A DNA stretch of 64,000 nt, from positions 186,001 to 250,000 of the forward strand of contig JBPRGG010000005.1 in the NCBI GenBank assembly GCA_051418075.1, in the 5' to 3' direction. The notes beneath the pieces were generated by a model. The model was given only the letters and a program-made list of their open reading frames with translations, was not told where the DNA came from and ran no database searches. Every line of letters begins with the position of its first letter. Position 1 is the first letter of the stretch. Shown in pieces: positions 52,190 through 61,287 of the stretch. The position numbers and the translations under genes were made by a program. Origin of the DNA: JBPRGG01 sp051418075 (lineage in GTDB: Bacteria > Bacteroidota > Bacteroidia > Cytophagales > Cyclobacteriaceae).

Positions 52190-54433
52190 TTAGTTTAAAA
52201 TTTTAAGTTTCGCAAAGCTAAGCAATAAAGTCTTCTCTCCAAAGTTTTCAAATACAACTTTTGCTTTACGGTTGGCTCCATCTGTATCCATTTTAACTAC
52301 CTTGCCAAAACCGAATTTAGGATGCTCCACCCTCATTCCCGTACTAAGACCTGAAGTGTCACTGGGTTTAAAATCTGGAGAAGGAACATGTTTAGCCTGG
52401 TTATTCCGGGCAGGAGCAGGTTTAGAATAAAGATTTTTCACAAAAGATGAATTGATTAAAGGCTGCTGGGGCGAGGAAGAATATTTCCTGCTCACGTTGA
52501 TATAAGCCGGGTCAATTTCTTCCAGAAAACGACTGGCTTCGCAATCTTTCAGCCTGCCAAAGCGGTAGCGACTCAGGGCATAGCACAGGAACAATTTTTC
52601 TTTAGCACGGGTAATAGCTACATAAAATAGGCGTCTTTCTTCCTCAAGATCAGCCCGGCTAGTCAGCATCATCTGAGAGGGAAACAGATCCTCTTCCATA
52701 CCCACCACATAAACATGTTTAAACTCCAGCCCTTTAGCCATATGAATGGTCATCAGGGTAACTTTATCTTCATCGTCATCATCATCACTGGCATCCATCC
52801 CCGTGATCAAACTCACTTCCTGCAAAAAGGCTCCCAAAGATTTATCTTCATTATCAGGGTCATCCACAAACTCTTTAATGGCATTCAATAATTCCTGTAC
52901 GTTTTCATAGCGGTTCACTCCATCCAGAGTCTTGTCATCATACAGTTCTTTGAGCAGACCTGATTTTTTGGCAATTTCATTGGCAGCCTCATAGGCATCT
53001 TTCTTATCCACTGCAATCTTAAAGCTTTTGATCAGTGTCACAAAGTTAGTTATGGCATTGGCAATCCGCCCACCCATAAATCTTTGTATCTGATTCAATA
53101 CATTCCATAAGGGAAGTTCATTTTCATTGGAGGCCACAATAATCTTACTGACGGAAGTGTTCCCAATGCCCCTCTTGGGCAGGTTGATGATCCGTTTAAA
53201 CGATTCCTCATCATTGTTATTCATTACAAAGCGAAGGTAAGCCAGCAGATCCTTGATTTCCTTTCTTTGATAAAAAGAAAGTCCACCCACAATCTTGTAT
53301 TTGATGTTCATCCGACGCAGGGCATCTTCAATGGCCCTGGACTGACTGTTTGTCCGGTATAAAATGGCTACTTCGTTATTGCTTAATTGCTTGTTAACCC
53401 TTTCCTCAAAAATGGAAGAGGCTACCAGGCGTCCTTCTTCACCATCTGAAGAAGCCTTGATCAATTCAATCAGATCACCTTCCAGGTTAGAGGTCCATAC
53501 CCTTTTTCTGAGTTGGGCCTTGTTTTTCAGAATTAAGGTATTAGCCGCATTTACAATGGTCTGGGTAGACCGGTAGTTTTGCTCCAGCTTAATAATCCTG
53601 AGTTCAGGATAATGCTTTTCAAAGTTCAGGATGTTATGAATATCAGCTCCCCTGAAAGCATAGATGCTTTGGGCATCATCTCCCACCACACAAATGTTTT
53701 CTCTTACACTGGCCAGCATTTTAATTATATAGTATTGTGAAATGTTGGTATCCTGAAACTCGTCAACCAGTACATAGTGAAACCTTTGCTGGTATCTATT
53801 CAATACATCTGTGTGGGTTTTGAACAACAGATAAGTGTTGAAAAGTAAGTCATCAAAATCCATTGCTCCGGCTTTGAAGCACCTTTCGCTATAGGCTTTG
53901 TAAATTTTACCAATTTCCGGCCGTTGAGATTCCTGATCATCAGCCTGGTAAGCCGGATTAGAAAGGTAATCATGCCAGGAGATCAATCTGTTTTTGGCTG
54001 ATGAAATTTTATTGTATACAATATTTGCTTTATACAGTTTATCATTCAGGTTGAGCTCCTTTACGATGGTTTTGATCAATGATTTGGAATCATCTGTGTC
54101 ATAGATGGTAAAATTGCTGGAATATCCTATCTTTTCAGCTTCAATCCGCAATATTTTAGCGAAGACAGAGTGAAAGGTGCCCATCCAGATATTTCTTGCA
54201 TCCGGGCCTACCACGGTTTCAATCCTGTGTCTCATTTCGCGGGCTGCTTTATTGGTAAATGTAAGGGCCAGTATCCGGAAAGGATCTACATCATGTGCCT
54301 TGATAAGGTGGGCTATTCGAAAAGTAAGCACCCTGGTTTTTCCGGAGCCTGCCCCGGCAATGATCATGGTTGGTCCTTCTATATTAATTACACCTTCTCT
54401 TTGAGGTTCATTTAAACCTTGTAAGTATTCCAT
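52190..54433 (-). CDS. uvrD: ATP-dependent DNA helicase UvrD/PcrA
   Basis: A 747-residue superfamily 1A 3'-5' helicase for nucleotide-excision or mismatch repair. Motifs: QREGV (Q-motif), Walker A AGAGSGKTR (26-34), motif Ia LTFTNKAAREM, Walker B DEFQDT near 225, motif III GDDAQSIYAFRGA, motif IV EQNYRST, motif V TLMTIHMAKGLEF, and motif VI VAITRAKEKLFL. A C-terminal region ends with GMRVEHPKFGFGKVV, a typical PcrA RNA polymerase-binding Tudor-like domain. Strand shared with the DUF4290-murA unit. Confidence 0.96.
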   Translation of the reverse strand: MEYLQGLNEPQREGVINIEGPTMIIAGAGSGKTRVLTFRIAHLIKAHDVDPFRILALTFTNKAAREMRHRIETVVGPDARNIWMGTFHSVFAKILRIEAEKIGYSSNFTIYDTDDSKSLIKTIVKELNLNDKLYKANIVYNKISSAKNRLISWHDYLSNPAYQADDQESQRPEIGKIYKAYSERCFKAGAMDFDDLLFNTYLLFKTHTDVLNRYQQRFHYVLVDEFQDTNISQYYIIKMLASVRENICVVGDDAQSIYAFRGADIHNILNFEKHYPELRIIKLEQNYRSTQTIVNAANTLILKNKAQLRKRVWTSNLEGDLIELIKASSDGEEGRLVASSIFEERVNKQLSNNEVAILYRTNSQSRAIEDALRRMNIKYKIVGGLSFYQRKEIKDLLAYLRFVMNNNDEESFKRIINLPKRGIGNTSVSKIIVASNENELPLWNVLNQIQRFMGGRIANAITNFVTLIKSFKIAVDKKDAYEAANEIAKKSGLLKELYDDKTLDGVNRYENVQELLNAIKEFVDDPDNEDKSLGAFLQEVSLITGMDASDDDDDEDKVTLMTIHMAKGLEFKHVYVVGMEEDLFPSQMMLTSRADLEEERRLFYVAITRAKEKLFLCYALSRYRFGRLKDCEASRFLEEIDPAYINVSRKYSSSPQQPLINSSFVKNLYSKPAPARNNQAKHVPSPDFKPSDTSGLSTGMRVEHPKFGFGKVVKMDTDGANRKAKVVFENFGEKTLLLSFAKLKILN

Positions 54434-54573
54434 GCCAACTGATTTTCAAAATTTGATCTGCAAAACTAACGACTTGATCGCAAGCACTTCTATAATTATA
54501 CAAATTAAATTAAAAAATAATCTCTGAACTGAAAAAAATATTTGTATGTTTAAAGATTTGAAACACTGAACCA

Positions 54574-55173
54574 ATGATCATAATTAAAGATACCATTATA
54601 TCTGAAGATGTCAGAGAAAGTCATTTTGTGTGTGATTTAAACAAATGCAAAGGGGCTTGCTGTGTAGAAGGAGACCTGGGCGCGCCCCTGGAAAAAAAGG
54701 AATTGAAAATCATCAAACGCCATCTAGAACAGATAAAGCCTTTTCTTTCTTCTGAAGGACGCAGGGAAATTGACCGTCAGGGCCCTTATATTTATGATGA
54801 AGACCATGAATATTCAACCCCAACCATTGAAGGCAAAGAGTGTGCTTATGCCATTTATGATGATCAGGGCATTCTGAAGTGTGGGATAGAAGAGGCATTC
54901 AATGAGGGAAAGATTGACTTTCGGAAACCCATTTCCTGTCATCTGTACCCGGTCCGTCTTACCAAATATAATCAGTTTACAGCTGTAAATTATGATCGAT
55001 GGGAGATTTGTAGTCCTGCCTGTACCCTGGGAAGGTCATTGCAGGTGCCTCTTTATGTTTTTTTGAAGGATGCCCTGGTTCGAAAGTTCGGAAAATCATG
55101 GTATCGTGAGCTTTTGGAAAAAGTGAAAGAGAAAGAATTGGAGGAGGAAAGCAATAGGTATCGGGAAGACTAG
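54574..55173 (+). CDS. DUF3109 family cysteine-rich protein
   Basis: A 199-residue Bacteroidota protein of unknown function. It has a Cys pattern of the YkgJ/DUF3109 kind: CDLNKCKGACCVEGDLG (about 20-36), EGKECAYAIYDDQGILKCGIEEAF, ISCHLYPVR and WEICSPACTLG. The eight or so Cys residues suggest a Zn or Fe-S cluster site. The role is not known. It runs opposite to uvrD, and a MITE-like element follows its 3' end by about 47 bases. Confidence 0.88.
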   Translation: MIIIKDTIISEDVRESHFVCDLNKCKGACCVEGDLGAPLEKKELKIIKRHLEQIKPFLSSEGRREIDRQGPYIYDEDHEYSTPTIEGKECAYAIYDDQGILKCGIEEAFNEGKIDFRKPISCHLYPVRLTKYNQFTAVNYDRWEICSPACTLGRSLQVPLYVFLKDALVRKFGKSWYRELLEKVKEKELEEESNRYRED

Positions 55174-55219
55174 TATAAGATATATTATTAATGAAGTTAT
55201 TTGAAATGCCTCAATGCAT

Positions 55220-55385
55220 CTAGTGTGTTAATTATTAAATTAATTCACTATTTTCACCCTTCTTTTTCCTTTATACTGGGTAAAAATTTTCAACCGTAAC
55301 GCTGCTATGCTCTCAAATTTTGCCTTGTCTAAAGAAAAAATAATAGCAAAAATTTAGTAAACCAATTTAATAATTAACACACTAG
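55220..55385. mobile_element. MITE-like element with 22-bp inverted repeats
   Basis: A 166-bp stretch starts and ends with perfect inverted arms, 55220-55241 and 55364-55385. The palindromic CTAG forms the outermost four bases and may be a target duplication, leaving an 18-bp terminal inverted repeat TGTGTTAATTATTAAATT. The interior on the minus strand contains a 35-codon open frame up to the inner end (stop near 55240) that has no ATG. It is too short to encode a transposase, so it may be a non-autonomous element moved by a transposase elsewhere. Confidence 0.65.
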
Positions 55386-55489
55386 GTATAGGTTTATTTT
55401 TGCTTTCTGCATTATGATGGACATTCTACCTTACTCCAGCATTTTCTGTTGGGCCAGCGCTGCTTTTAATTTTCTAATAGTCATAGTCC

Positions 55490-55642
55490 TCATTTAAACA
55501 TAAAATTCAAAGTGCAGACAACGTCGGTCGTCGGTTGCCCCTCAAAATTGTTTTTTCTGTGGGAAATGGGGGGACTACTAATGGCATTTTTGGTATTTAC
55601 AAATGTTTTCTCAAGCAAGGAAAGTTCTAACCACTTCGCCAT
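55490..55642 (-). CDS. Unassigned 50-codon ORF after accC, possible remnant
   Basis: An ATG at 55642 begins 3 bases after the accC stop and the frame runs 50 codons to TGA ending at 55490. Its ATG-like overlap (ATGA) with a following 20-codon frame (55431-55493) could mean coupled small genes, or a decayed gene split by frameshift. It includes a short tandem repeat CGTCGGT (twice, around 55524-55537 on the plus strand). No family recognised and codon evidence is weak. Confidence 0.35.
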   Translation of the reverse strand: MAKWLELSLLEKTFVNTKNAISSPPISHRKNNFEGQPTTDVVCTLNFMFK

Positions 55643-55645
55643 TTT

Positions 55646-56989
55646 TTAAAGATCTGAAAAGTCAAAATCATCCAGGAATTTGGTGGTAAAATTCCCTTTT
55701 CTGAATTCGGGATGATCCATCAGTTTTATGTGAAAGGGGATTGTAGTTTTTACACCTTCGATGATGAATTCCTGTAAAGCTCTCTTCATCCTGATAATAG
55801 CACTTTCCCTGGAATTGGCAGTTACGATCAATTTGGCGATCATTGAATCATAATGAGGTGGGATCAAATAACCGGCATATACATGGCTGTCTACCCTTAC
55901 TCCCCGTCCTCCTGGAAAATGAAGATTCTGGATTTTTCCTGGATTGGGCCTGAAATTATGTTTGGGGTCTTCCGCATTGATCCGGCATTCTATGGCATAT
56001 TTATTGGGAAAAAAATTATGACCAGGAATTTTCAAACCAGCTGCAATCTTGATCTGATCCTTGATCAGGTCCGTATCAGTAACTGATTCCGTAACCGGAT
56101 GCTCTACCTGGATCCTGGTATTCATTTCCATAAAATAGAAATGCTTATGTTTATCCACCAAAAATTCTATGGTGCCTGCCCCTTCATAATTAATGGCCTG
56201 AGCACCTTTTATGGCGGCTTGTCCCATTTTAGTCCTTAATTCGTCATCCATAAAAGGGGAAGGCGTTTCTTCAATTAGTTTCTGGTGTCTTCTTTGAATG
56301 GAACAATCTCTTTCAGACAGGTGACAGGAATTGCCATGCTGATCACCCAGAATTTGAATTTCAATGTGACGGGGCTCTTCAATAAATTTTTCCAGGTACA
56401 AGCCATCGTTGCCAAAAGATGCTCCTGCTTCTCGTTTGGCATCATCCCAGGCTTTTTTAAATTCCGGTTCATTCCGTACAATACGCATACCTTTACCTCC
56501 GCCCCCGGCTGTAGCCTTCAGAATTACAGGGTATCCTATCGTTTTTGCTATTTTAAGGCCACCCTCCATGGAAGATAATAGTCCTTCCGAGCCAGGAATG
56601 GTAGGAACCCCTGCTTTTTTCATGGTGGCTTTGGCTGTGGCTTTGTCTCCCATCATGTTGATCATTTCCGGGGTTGGTCCAATGAATTTGATGTTATATT
56701 CCTGGCAAACCCGGGAGAACTCAGCATTTTCAGCCAGAAAACCATATCCGGGGTGTATGGCATCAGCATTGGTGATCTCTGCTGCGGAAATAATAAAAGG
56801 GATGTTTAGGTAGGATTTATTACTGGGCGCTGCCCCGATACATACAGCCTCATCAGCGAACCGCACATGTAAACTTTCCTTATCAGCAGTAGAATATACA
56901 GCCACTGTTTTGATGCCCATCTCCCGGCAGGTTCGAATGATACGTAGGGCTATTTCACCCCGATTGGCAATGAGAATTTTATTAAACAC
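55646..56989 (-). CDS. accC: Biotin carboxylase subunit of acetyl-CoA carboxylase
   Basis: About 447 residues from the likely GTG at 56989 (FNKILIANRGEIALRI); a TTG 24 bases upstream is an alternative start. It carboxylates biotin on AccB with ATP and bicarbonate. ATP-grasp motifs include KATAGGGGKGMRIV (the glycine-rich loop), HIEIQILGDQHGNSCHLSERDCSIQRRHQKL, and the metal-ligand region EMNTRIQVEHPVTE. The accC-accB-efp-fabH order is a single minus-strand unit. Confidence 0.96.
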   Translation of the reverse strand: MFNKILIANRGEIALRIIRTCREMGIKTVAVYSTADKESLHVRFADEAVCIGAAPSNKSYLNIPFIISAAEITNADAIHPGYGFLAENAEFSRVCQEYNIKFIGPTPEMINMMGDKATAKATMKKAGVPTIPGSEGLLSSMEGGLKIAKTIGYPVILKATAGGGGKGMRIVRNEPEFKKAWDDAKREAGASFGNDGLYLEKFIEEPRHIEIQILGDQHGNSCHLSERDCSIQRRHQKLIEETPSPFMDDELRTKMGQAAIKGAQAINYEGAGTIEFLVDKHKHFYFMEMNTRIQVEHPVTESVTDTDLIKDQIKIAAGLKIPGHNFFPNKYAIECRINAEDPKHNFRPNPGKIQNLHFPGGRGVRVDSHVYAGYLIPPHYDSMIAKLIVTANSRESAIIRMKRALQEFIIEGVKTTIPFHIKLMDHPEFRKGNFTTKFLDDFDFSDL

Positions 56990-57029
56990 GTTTTTGTCTT
57001 TGATCGTCAGCAATGATACCTAAGTTCAA

Positions 57030-57506
57030 TTAAGATGGATCTACCAGAAACAAGGGTTGATCATATTCCACTGGAGAGGAATTTTCTACCAGTACCTTCA
57101 CAATTTTCCCGGAAACTTCAGATTCTATTTCATTGAATAGTTTCATGGCTTCAATAATACAGACAGTTTGTCCTGATCTCACCATATCTCCAATTTTCAC
57201 GAAAGGTTCAGATTCAGGATTAGCTGCCATATAAAAAGTGCCAATCATAGGAGATTTAATGGTGACGAATTTATCCTCTTTTGTTTCTTTTGGTTGAGTT
57301 TCTTCTGGTGATAGGGCTTCAGTGGCATAGCTGGTTTCTACAGGTCTGGGTTGGGTCACTAATGACTGAGGCTGCTCCTCCGATTGTTTGGAGTGGGATG
57401 AATTTTTTTTAACGGAAAGTTTTATTTCTTCCGTCTCAATATTGACCTCATCCATGCCTGATTGAGCAATATAGTCCAAAAGTTCTCTGATTTCTTTGAT
57501 TTTCAT
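57030..57506 (-). CDS. accB: Biotin carboxyl carrier protein of acetyl-CoA carboxylase
   Basis: A 158-residue protein. The C-terminal biotinyl domain has the biotinylated lysine in EAMKLFNEIE (about 120-129), preceded by KIGDMVRSGQTVCII. The central region is a Pro/Thr/Glu-rich linker (from about 35 to 75), typical of AccB. It carries carboxybiotin between AccC and the AccAD transferase. The start is 5 bases after efp, so it is coupled to that gene. Confidence 0.95.
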   Translation of the reverse strand: MKIKEIRELLDYIAQSGMDEVNIETEEIKLSVKKNSSHSKQSEEQPQSLVTQPRPVETSYATEALSPEETQPKETKEDKFVTIKSPMIGTFYMAANPESEPFVKIGDMVRSGQTVCIIEAMKLFNEIESEVSGKIVKVLVENSSPVEYDQPLFLVDPS

Positions 57507-57511
57507 AAGGT

Positions 57512-58075
57512 TTATTTTACGCGCTCGTAATAAGAATTGTCACGGGTATCTACTTTGATTTTATCACCTTCGTTAATAAATAAAGGAACCTGTATCTCAG
57601 CTCCGGTTTCCAGAGTAGCTGGCTTGGATGCATTGGTGGCAGTATCTCCTTTTACACCAGGTTCAGTATAAGTGATTTCCAATTCTACAAAAGCCGGCAG
57701 TTCACAGTTAAGCGGAGTTTCTGTTTCTGCATGAAAAATGATGTCAACTTCCTGACCTTCTTTCATTAACTGGGCATTGTTAATAAGGGTTTCCTGCAGG
57801 GTAATTTGTTCAAAATCACTGCTATCCATGAAATGATAACCCAGGTCATCTTTATATAGAAATTGATGAGGCCGCCTTTCAATACGGGCAGTTGTCACTT
57901 TCACACCTGAGTTAAAAGTATTTTCAATTACTTTTCCGGTGGTCATACTTTTAAGTTTGGTCCTTACAAAGGCGCCACCTTTTCCGGGTTTCACATGCTG
58001 GAACTCAACGATGGCATAAAGGTCATTATTGAATTCAATACAAAGGCCATTTTTAAAATCTGCAGTCGTTGCCAT
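57512..58075 (-). CDS. efp: Translation elongation factor P
   Basis: A 187-residue three-domain OB-fold protein that relieves ribosome stalling at proline stretches. The modified lysine is Lys32 in PGKGGAFVRTK. The remaining domains include VDIIFHAETETPLNCELP and VELEITYTEPGVKGDTA-type segments. No EpmA/B modification genes are nearby. Directly upstream of accB, and 51 bases downstream of fabH. Confidence 0.96.
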   Translation of the reverse strand: MATTADFKNGLCIEFNNDLYAIVEFQHVKPGKGGAFVRTKLKSMTTGKVIENTFNSGVKVTTARIERRPHQFLYKDDLGYHFMDSSDFEQITLQETLINNAQLMKEGQEVDIIFHAETETPLNCELPAFVELEITYTEPGVKGDTATNASKPATLETGAEIQVPLFINEGDKIKVDTRDNSYYERVK

Positions 58076-58126
58076 TGGTTATTCAAAATTTAAAATTGCA
58101 CAAAGATACAAAATTAGGATAATATT

Positions 58127-59122
58127 TCAGGAATCGTAGGCCCATTTAACATACACCGAACCCCAGGTAAATCCACCGCCAAAAGCTGCCAAAATGATAT
58201 TGTCTCCTTTATTTAATTTTTTTTCATATTCCCACAACAAGAGTGGAATGGTGGCATTGGTGGTATTGCCGAACTTATGAATATTCATCATCACCTTTTC
58301 ATTGTTTATGCCCATCCTTCGGGCTGTAGCATCTATGATCCTTTTATTAGCCTGATGAGGTACAAGATAGGCGATTTCTTCCGGATTTAAATTGTTTTTT
58401 TTCACGATCTCAGCTGAAACATCCGCCATATTGGTAACAGCAAACTTAAATACGGCCGAGCCTTCCTGGTATACATAATGTTCCTTAGCTGCGATGGTTT
58501 CAGGAGAAGGTGGTTTTCGACTTCCGCCTGCTTTCATGTGCAAATATTCAGCCCCTGAGCCATCTGAACGTAATATGGAATCCATGATGCCTGTATTTTC
58601 AGTGGTAGGCTCCAGTAATACAGCCCCGGCCCCATCACCAAAAAGTATACAGGTAGTTCTGTCAGTATAATCTACAATGGAAGACATTTTATCAGCACCT
58701 ACTACCACTACTTTTTTATATTTTCCGGTTTCTATAAATTGAGATCCGGTGACAATAGCATACAAAAAACCAGAGCAGGCGGCCTCCAGGTCATAACCAA
58801 ACGCATTTTTTGCGCCCACAGCATCCGCTATCAGATTGGCAGTAGCAGGAAATAACATATCGGGGGTCACTGTACTACAGATCAACAGGTCAATTTCAGC
58901 CGGATCTGTTCCGGTTTTTTCCAGCAGGCCTTTAACTGCCTCTATGCCTAATAGGGAAGTTCCTTTCTGATCTCCTTTAAGAATTCGTCGCTCAGTTATT
59001 CCGGTCCTGGTCATAATCCAGTCATCTGTTGTTTCAACCATTGCCTCCAGCTCCTTATTTGTTAAAATATAATCCGGTACGTATCCATTTACACCTTTAA
59101 TTACTGCTTTATTTCTTTCCAT
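58127..59122 (-). CDS. fabH: 3-oxoacyl-ACP synthase III (FabH)
   Basis: A 331-residue ketosynthase that starts fatty-acid synthesis from acyl-CoA and malonyl-ACP. The catalytic residues are Cys116 (DLEAACSGF), His in VPHQANKRI (about 255) and Asn in HKFGNTTNAT (about 285). Bacteroidota FabH may prefer branched starters such as those from leucine or isoleucine. It is in the operon leading to efp-accB-accC. A terminator (59276-59314) separates it from rpmF. Confidence 0.95.
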   Translation of the reverse strand: MERNKAVIKGVNGYVPDYILTNKELEAMVETTDDWIMTRTGITERRILKGDQKGTSLLGIEAVKGLLEKTGTDPAEIDLLICSTVTPDMLFPATANLIADAVGAKNAFGYDLEAACSGFLYAIVTGSQFIETGKYKKVVVVGADKMSSIVDYTDRTTCILFGDGAGAVLLEPTTENTGIMDSILRSDGSGAEYLHMKAGGSRKPPSPETIAAKEHYVYQEGSAVFKFAVTNMADVSAEIVKKNNLNPEEIAYLVPHQANKRIIDATARRMGINNEKVMMNIHKFGNTTNATIPLLLWEYEKKLNKGDNIILAAFGGGFTWGSVYVKWAYDS

Positions 59123-59275
59123 TATATCTTATTCGATTATTTATATCTCAATAATTAGTTAATGCAAAAAAAGGACATTCAATTAAAATTGTGGCATAAA
59201 TCAGAAAAAAAAACAAATTCGGGATGAAAATATTTTCTTGCAGATATCTCTTAAAAAATGATAAAGTGGACCAAT

Positions 59276-59314
59276 AAAAAATCGATTGGCCCCGGTGATC
59301 AGCGGCCAATCGAT
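59276..59314 (-). terminator. Rho-independent terminator after rpmF
   Basis: On the minus strand an 11-bp stem (59281-59291 with 59304-59314, ATCGATTGGCC) with a 12-base loop is followed by TTTTT. It ends the DUF177-rpmF transcript before fabH. Confidence 0.9.
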
Positions 59315-59351
59315 CTATTCAATGCGCAAAATGAATGTATTGGCAGATGTC

Positions 59352-59537
59352 TTAAACTGCTACTTCCTTTTCAATGGCTTGTTTACCTTTGTAATAGCCA
59401 CATTCGGGACAAACTCTATGGTATACCACAGGTGATCCACAATTTGAACATTCCATGATGGTCTTGGCAGTGGTTTTATAATGTGTTCTCCTTTTATCCC
59501 TTCTGGTTTTTGATGTTTTTCGCTTAGGATGTGCCAT
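59352..59537 (-). CDS. rpmF: 50S ribosomal protein L32
   Basis: A 61-residue ribosomal protein. The N-terminus MAHPKRKTSKTRRDKRRTHY is typical, and the zinc-ribbon cysteines are in CSNCGSPVVYHRVCPECGYY (30-49), so this is the zinc-binding (C+) form. The gene is 12 bases after the DUF177 gene and followed by a terminator. Confidence 0.97.
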   Translation of the reverse strand: MAHPKRKTSKTRRDKRRTHYKTTAKTIMECSNCGSPVVYHRVCPECGYYKGKQAIEKEVAV

Positions 59538-59549
59538 TTTTTTATTGTT

Positions 59550-60095
59550 TTACTTTTTTTTCAATTTTTTTAACTTTAACCACCTTGGATCAATGTCATG
59601 ATCCTGATTGTCTTGCTCCAAATCTTCAGAATCCACATTCAGAGATGAATAAACCAATATCGGGCTTTCACCTTCTGATTCTTCTTCAGCATACTTTGGA
59701 TGAAGTTTTTTCATAGGTACAGTAATGCTGATGAATTCATATATATAATGAGCAATGTTTATTCTGTGGGTATCTTTTAAAATTATAGATACTACCTCAT
59801 CAATTTCTTTTTCTTCTTCCCCAAATTTAAAAACCAATCGGGGCTCAGTTTCAAAATCCTGATAAAACTTTTCCAGGCTGCGGTCACAGGTTAACTCATA
59901 TGAGCCGGTTATCCGGAAATCCATACTGATGAATGTATCAGTTTTTCGTAAACTAATCTGGACCAAAGCTTTACAATGTGCTATTAAACTATTTTCGAAA
60001 AACTCAAAGAACTGGTCTGAAACTTCAAAATGATATTCATATTCCCCATTTTTAAGTTTATAAACATCTATATGATATGTTCTTAAATCCTTCAA
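59550..60095 (-). CDS. DUF177 (YceD-like) protein
   Basis: A 181-residue protein of the YceD/DUF177 family, often called a 23S rRNA accumulation protein. In the middle it has LTCDRSLEKFYQDF, in which only one of the family's usual Cys residues (RCxRCL) remains, and the C-terminus ends in DIDPRWLKLKKLKK, the family's usual DPR-xx-L signature. Upstream of rpmF in a conserved yceD-rpmF pair. The plsX gene, often next, is absent here. Its role is in ribosome assembly by linkage. Confidence 0.85.
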   Translation of the reverse strand: MKDLRTYHIDVYKLKNGEYEYHFEVSDQFFEFFENSLIAHCKALVQISLRKTDTFISMDFRITGSYELTCDRSLEKFYQDFETEPRLVFKFGEEEKEIDEVVSIILKDTHRINIAHYIYEFISITVPMKKLHPKYAEEESEGESPILVYSSLNVDSEDLEQDNQDHDIDPRWLKLKKLKKK

Positions 60096-60286
60096 AACAA
60101 ATAGCCTCCCTTTTTAAGGACCGCAAATTTAGACATATTATTTTAATCTTGAAAATAAAATGCCTGGCAGATTTAATAAAAATTCTTGCCAGTTCCTGGA
60201 AAGGATATTGAAGTCCCTATTTATAACTTACGTTTATCTTTTAAACGCACTTTAATGAAGGATCATATGGATTGGGTAGATAATTA

Positions 60287-60415
60287 TTATTTATATGGCA
60301 CAGAATTATAAAACCTTAATTTCTTTTTACCTTCCATACTTTTATAAGATTTATTGGCTCGGCAGCCGCCTATCATGAGTAACAATATAGTACAAAATAC
60401 AATTATTTTTTTCAT
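60287..60415 (-). CDS. Very small lipoprotein
   Basis: A 42-residue ORF with ATG at 60415 and TAA ending at 60287. The first 14 residues are hydrophobic (MKKIIVFCTILLLM), followed by IGGC, a good lipobox (Cys18), and then a short Lys-rich mature part (SYKSMEGKKKLRFYN). The lipobox makes it a likely gene, but short lipoproteins can arise by chance. Function unknown. Confidence 0.6.
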   Translation of the reverse strand: MKKIIVFCTILLLMIGGCRANKSYKSMEGKKKLRFYNSVPYK

Positions 60416-60720
60416 CCTCTGCTGTTTTTGATAATTAATACATGTTAACCGTTAGCATTTCTTACTTGCCTGTTATTTATTCCCTCCGGTTTAAGGCTTT
60501 TATTCCTAAAGGGTTAAAATTTTTAATTTTTAAAATATGTAAACAAAACTACTTAACATCTACATAACTTAAATCTGAATTGAGTATCAAAGCTTACATT
60601 GTAGGCTAAGCCCTTCTATTATGATTTTTACTAGATCAAATTTATCTTACTTTGCTAAAGGAGATATGAATAAATCACGAGGAGAGTTTGGTTTGATTTT
60701 CAACTTTTAATTTCAACTTC
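60416..60720. other. Non-coding AT-rich spacer
   Basis: This 305-base AT-rich stretch separates the minus-strand lipoprotein from the gene at 60721. I see no gene or conserved structure; promoter elements for the flanking genes must lie here. Confidence 0.6.
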
Positions 60721-61170
60721 ATGTTAAATTTATTAATTAAGAAAGAGTATAGAAACAAGTTCAAATTCACGAACTATCTGTACAATGATCTGTGGAGTTT
60801 ATGTGAAACTTATTTTGAACAGATAGATGAGCAGGATAAAAATGCAACCAGCAGGGTAAACGCTATGGTGGCTTGCTACAACATTGTGCTCTACTGCGGA
60901 CGTACGGCCATAGATGATAATTTTAAGGTTTGCGTTGATGCTTTTATCAGGAATCAGCTGAAGCCATTTATAGAAGATCCGGCAGACTTGGATACCATGG
61001 CCACATTTTATCCTTCCAATCAAAAAGCCCTGATTGTCCAGCTTTTTGACGTAACTATTCACTTTCTCAGATCATTAAATGCAGAGGATTTGACTGATAA
61101 TTTTGTTTTCCTGAAACAGAAATCTATGGATTACCTGGATCAGGTGGAGCATCAAATGTTGACTCATTAA
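60721..61170 (+). CDS. Hypothetical helical protein
   Basis: A 149-residue cytoplasmic protein without a family I recognise. It begins MLNLLIKKEYRNKFKFTNYLYNDL and seems mostly helical, with two Cys residues near position 28 (WSLCETYF) and 52-60 (MVACYNIVLYCG) that may or may not matter. No sigma-factor motifs are present, although an ECF sigma gene commonly precedes fecR at this position. A terminator follows (61198-61232), so it is separate from fecR. Confidence 0.6.
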   Translation: MLNLLIKKEYRNKFKFTNYLYNDLWSLCETYFEQIDEQDKNATSRVNAMVACYNIVLYCGRTAIDDNFKVCVDAFIRNQLKPFIEDPADLDTMATFYPSNQKALIVQLFDVTIHFLRSLNAEDLTDNFVFLKQKSMDYLDQVEHQMLTH

Positions 61171-61197
61171 TCAATAAGCGTTCATTTTGTATTTTGG

Positions 61198-61232
61198 ATC
61201 CTGTGTTTTAATTAAGCACAGGATTTTTTTTT
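61198..61232 (+). terminator. Rho-independent terminator
   Basis: ATCCTGTG (61198-61205) pairs with CACAGGAT (61217-61224) with an 11-base loop, followed by nine T residues. It ends the transcript of the gene at 60721 just before fecR. Confidence 0.9.
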
Positions 61233-61287
61233 AATTGAAGTGAGGGTATAAGGTGGGGTTAGGTGTAGTATTATAAAAGAACAAATA

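Noticed and set aside
55520..55540. Integron attC-like or CRISPR-like repeat in the accC flank
   Set aside because: It is just a 7-base CGTCGGT unit repeated twice with no array and no integrase or cas genes.
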